Origin: Leptospira fluminis | Lineage (GTDB): Bacteria; Spirochaetota; Leptospiria; Leptospirales; Leptospiraceae | Reading direction: 5' to 3' | Assembly (NCBI RefSeq): GCF_004771275.1 | Contig: NZ_RQEV01000007.1 | Span: forward strand, 186,001-250,000 | Length of the DNA stretch: 64,000 nt | In this document: positions 61,416 through 64,000 of the stretch, in pieces | Layout: the number at the start of each line of letters is the position of its first letter | How positions within the stretch are numbered: the first letter of the stretch is position 1 | Translations under genes and position numbers: made by a program | Notes under the pieces: generated by a model | The model's database searches: none | Told to the model about the DNA's origin: nothing | The model's input: the letters and a program-made list of their open reading frames with translations, nothing else

Positions 61416-63797
61416 ATGAGTTTCAGACAAAAAATCTTCCTCATTCTCGGAGCCAGCCAACTTTTGCTGGTTCTCATCCTGGCCATTACCTTTATCCAAA
61501 TGATCGATCGGGTAAAGAACGAACCTCAAAACAAAAGGGCCTTGGACAGATCCTCGGAATTCCAAAAGGAACTGAGGCACAGAGAGGAAGTCATTCTTCT
61601 CCTTTTGAAAGAAATCGATAGAAATCAAAAAACCCGTTCCTTGTTGGAAAACGGGATGAGAAACAACCGTCCTCTTCTTTTGGCGAACATGGACTATGTA
61701 AAGGGGATCATGTCCCAATACGGACTTTCCATCTTCGAGCTGCACGACTCGAAAGGGATCGTCTTTTTCAGATTCCACCGTCCCGCGGATTTCGGGGACG
61801 ACAAGTCCTCTCAGAAAATCGTGCAGGAGGCCCTGCAAGGTAAGAACGCTTCCACTTTGGAGATGGGTCATAGCGGCCTAGGACTCAGGGTAACGGCGCC
61901 TCTTCACAACGGAGGCTTGGTAATGGTCGGTCAGGTAGTGGATTCCAAATTCCTGCAAGGGATCGTAGGTTCTCCGGACGTTCACATGGCGGTATTCGAT
62001 AAGGGCAAATTCGTCTCCTCTTCCGACGAAACCATCTCCAAATTTCTGGAAGGAAAGAAGTTGGACTCTCTCAAAGTGGGATCGAGACTCCAACACGCAG
62101 GGAAATATTTCTATCTTACCAAGATTTCGTACGAAAACCAGGGTCTCAGCAAATTGGATCTGAAATTCGTACTCATGATAGACGAGACGGAATTACACGA
62201 GTCGACACGTAATCTTTGGATCTATTGCGGAATCATCGCCTTATTGGTATTTGGCGGTATTCTAGTCGCTTCCTATCTCTTCTCCAGAGATATCATTCAC
62301 GCGGTCAAGGCGTTGAATTTCGCGATGAAAAACCCGGCCGAGGACGAATCCAAGATCGTCGACCTGGAACGCTCCGACGAGTTGGGAGAAATGGGAGAAG
62401 TCTTCGTAAACATGAAGAAGGATCTTCTGGACCACCAACTTTTCCTGGAAAAGAAAGTGGAGGAAAAAACCCACGAACTGCAGGAGACTCTGACGGAGGT
62501 GCAAGCCCTGAAAGAGAAACAGGACGGGGATTATTATCTGACTTCCCTCCTTCTCCGACCTTTAGCGAATCTGAAATACGACGGACCCTCCACCAAGATC
62601 CACGCGGTACTCAAGCAGAAGAAGACTTTCACGTTCCGGAAGCGGGAAGCGGATATAGGCGGGGACTTGGTTTCCATCAGCGAAATCAATCTTTACGGAA
62701 TCAAATATCTGGTGTTTATGAACTCGGACGCGATGGGGAAATCCATTCAGGGCGCCGGTGGAGCGCTTGTGATGGGGACCGTATTCAAGGCGATTCTTAC
62801 TCGGACCCAACTCTCCCGAAGGAACCAACGCAAAACTCCGGAGAAATGGCTCAAGGATTGTTATACGGAGTTACAGAACGTATTCGAAACCTTCGACGGC
62901 ACCATGCTCGTCTCTGCCCTGATCTGTCTTTTGGACGAGGAAACGGGGGCCCTTTATTCTTTGAACGCGGAGCACCCGAATATGGTCCTGTATCGGGACG
63001 CGAAGGCAACCTTCCTGGATCCTGAGATGGCGCTCCGAAAATTGGGCTTTTCCGAAAATACCACCGAGCCGTTGGTGCGGGTGTACAAACTGGAAAAAGG
63101 AGACGTGCTATTTCTCGGTTCCGACGGAAAGGACGATATCATTCTTTCGGATCCTTCCAAAAAAGAATCGGCGATGAACGAGGACGAATATCTATTTCTT
63201 CGCTTCGTAGAACTTTCCAAAGGAAACCTGGAGGACCTCGAGAGACTCATCTCCGCGGCGGGAGAAATTTCGGACGATTTGAGTCTGATGCGTATCGGTT
63301 ATAAGGAATCCTCCGTACCTGTAGCCGCCAAAAATCTTCCGGAAGAATACAATCGCCTGTTGCAGGAAGGAATCCGGGAATACAAAAAAGGAAACTTCGA
63401 AACCACCAAGTCCTTGTTCCAAAAAGCCATAGCCCTCGACGATACGGACCCTGCTTTGCATAAACAGTTGGCCCGGATCTGTATCAACTCCAAGGAATAC
63501 GAAGATGGAGTGAAACACTGCGAGAATTATCTGGCAAGAGTGCCGTTCGACAACGAGTACATTTTTTACACTTCCTACGCACTCAGAAAAACGAAGGACT
63601 ATTGGAGGTCCCTGGAGTTCGCAGAGAAGTTACGTTCCCGGGAGCCGGAAAACATCCGAAACCTAAAACATCTAGTCGCGCTTTACCGATTAACCGGTAG
63701 CCGCACTCAGTTCCGAAACACGATCTCCTATTTAAAGGCGATTCTGGCGCGTAGAAATTCGGAGAGAACGGATAGCGGAGAACCGGTGCTGGCCTAA
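61416..63797 (+). CDS. Membrane sensor with SpoIIE-type phosphatase and TPR domains
   Basis: 793 residues. An N-terminal helix (about 7-30) and a second near 270-292 (IIALLVFGGILVASYLF) frame an extracytoplasmic sensor domain (about 35-265). HAMP (about 295-350) and a coiled coil lead to a PP2C-type serine phosphatase (about 370-630) with DIGGDLVSISEI, MGKSIQGAGGALVMGT, LLDEETGALYSLNAEHPN and LGSDGKDDI. The C-terminus has TPR units (LLQEGIREYKKGNFETTKSLF, DPALHKQLARICINSKEYE). It likely dephosphorylates an anti-anti-sigma-type protein in response to an external signal; the partner is not adjacent. ATG start at 61416. Confidence 0.88.
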   Translation: MSFRQKIFLILGASQLLLVLILAITFIQMIDRVKNEPQNKRALDRSSEFQKELRHREEVILLLLKEIDRNQKTRSLLENGMRNNRPLLLANMDYVKGIMSQYGLSIFELHDSKGIVFFRFHRPADFGDDKSSQKIVQEALQGKNASTLEMGHSGLGLRVTAPLHNGGLVMVGQVVDSKFLQGIVGSPDVHMAVFDKGKFVSSSDETISKFLEGKKLDSLKVGSRLQHAGKYFYLTKISYENQGLSKLDLKFVLMIDETELHESTRNLWIYCGIIALLVFGGILVASYLFSRDIIHAVKALNFAMKNPAEDESKIVDLERSDELGEMGEVFVNMKKDLLDHQLFLEKKVEEKTHELQETLTEVQALKEKQDGDYYLTSLLLRPLANLKYDGPSTKIHAVLKQKKTFTFRKREADIGGDLVSISEINLYGIKYLVFMNSDAMGKSIQGAGGALVMGTVFKAILTRTQLSRRNQRKTPEKWLKDCYTELQNVFETFDGTMLVSALICLLDEETGALYSLNAEHPNMVLYRDAKATFLDPEMALRKLGFSENTTEPLVRVYKLEKGDVLFLGSDGKDDIILSDPSKKESAMNEDEYLFLRFVELSKGNLEDLERLISAAGEISDDLSLMRIGYKESSVPVAAKNLPEEYNRLLQEGIREYKKGNFETTKSLFQKAIALDDTDPALHKQLARICINSKEYEDGVKHCENYLARVPFDNEYIFYTSYALRKTKDYWRSLEFAEKLRSREPENIRNLKHLVALYRLTGSRTQFRNTISYLKAILARRNSERTDSGEPVLA

Positions 63798-63873
63798 AAG
63801 TCTTTCTGATATTTCTTTCTCGGCTCTTTTTTTCGTATCCGTCCGGCGGAAACAGGTTTCTTATTGGTAATCC

Positions 63874-64000
63874 ATGCCGTCGGAAAAGCTACAGAACCTG
63901 CAATCCGTTCTGGTGGTCGTAAAACGTACCAAGTACGAATTGGATGTGGAGACGTACGGCTCCGTTGAGGAATACGAACGAATAGCGGCACTGCAAAACA
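63874..64000 (+). CDS. N-terminus of a protein, possibly NAD kinase (partial)
   Basis: ATG at 63874 opens a frame of at least 42 residues to the right edge: it includes LQSVLVVVKRTKYELDVETYG. A hydrophobic strand followed by KRTK and ELDVETYGS is what I recall for the start of NAD kinases in this genus, but too little is present for certainty. It follows the phosphatase gene by 76 nt. Confidence 0.4.
   Translation, partial: MPSEKLQNLQSVLVVVKRTKYELDVETYGSVEEYERIAALQN

Overview
The window looks like chromosomal DNA of a Leptospira species. The evidence is family content and style: many TTG/GTG starts, short overlapping operons, a very large structural protein of a kind I know only from Leptospira, Cys-rich and lipoprotein families typical of the genus, and a spirochaete-type cheA-cheW-mcp-cheB-cheR-cheY cluster. 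Base composition is moderate, with clear AT-rich patches. A saprophytic or intermediate clade is possible but cannot be settled from this sequence.

Region by region. (1) 1-7365, minus strand: one long probable operon, speD, SET/SpeD-like fusion, speE, pyrF, a VTT/DedA-type membrane protein, then an FAD oxidoreductase / DUF1365 / cyclopropane-type methyltransferase trio for lipid modification, then DUF2062 (cut by the window edge). (2) 7.5-16.4 kb: a membrane-anchored thioredoxin-like protein, a START-like protein, alanine racemase, an acyltransferase with two helical proteins of unknown function, a sensor kinase with a periplasmic-binding-protein-like front end, and a lytic transglycosylase. 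(3) 16.4-27.8 kb: a Cys-rich membrane protein with an ArnT-like glycosyltransferase, a TetR regulator, a methyl-accepting protein, a four-PAS hybrid kinase, an MFS transporter, an SRAP-family protein with altered active-site residues, and an M48 protease. (4) 27.8-40.9 kb: an accessory region bracketed by two imperfect 34-bp direct repeats. It holds lipoproteins, an AT-rich three-gene cassette, TPR and MORN proteins, and a polymorphic-toxin-like locus: a 1594-residue protein with a Hint domain and a small variable C-terminal domain, an overlapping putative immunity gene, and a broken second copy of part of the large gene. (5) 40.9-42.8 kb: a SrpA/catalase-like heme protein and a short-chain dehydrogenase. 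(6) 42.8-51.2 kb: a complete chemotaxis signalling operon followed upstream by a receiver/ATPase protein. (7) 52-64 kb: a small HTH regulator, a three-gene membrane/methyltransferase cluster, meaA-meaB, a frameshifted small gene, a fatty-acid desaturase preceded by two dyad symmetries, and a large membrane-bound SpoIIE-type phosphatase with TPRs.

How they fit together. The left operon couples polyamine synthesis with membrane-lipid modification. The chemotaxis operon encodes the core kinase, adaptor, receptor, both adaptation enzymes and the CheY output. The toxin-like locus is the best candidate for an incompletely described system: one scaffold gene, a processing (Hint) domain, an exchangeable tip with its neighbour, and a spare cassette whose DNA is a mosaic of identical and diverged blocks relative to the parent gene.
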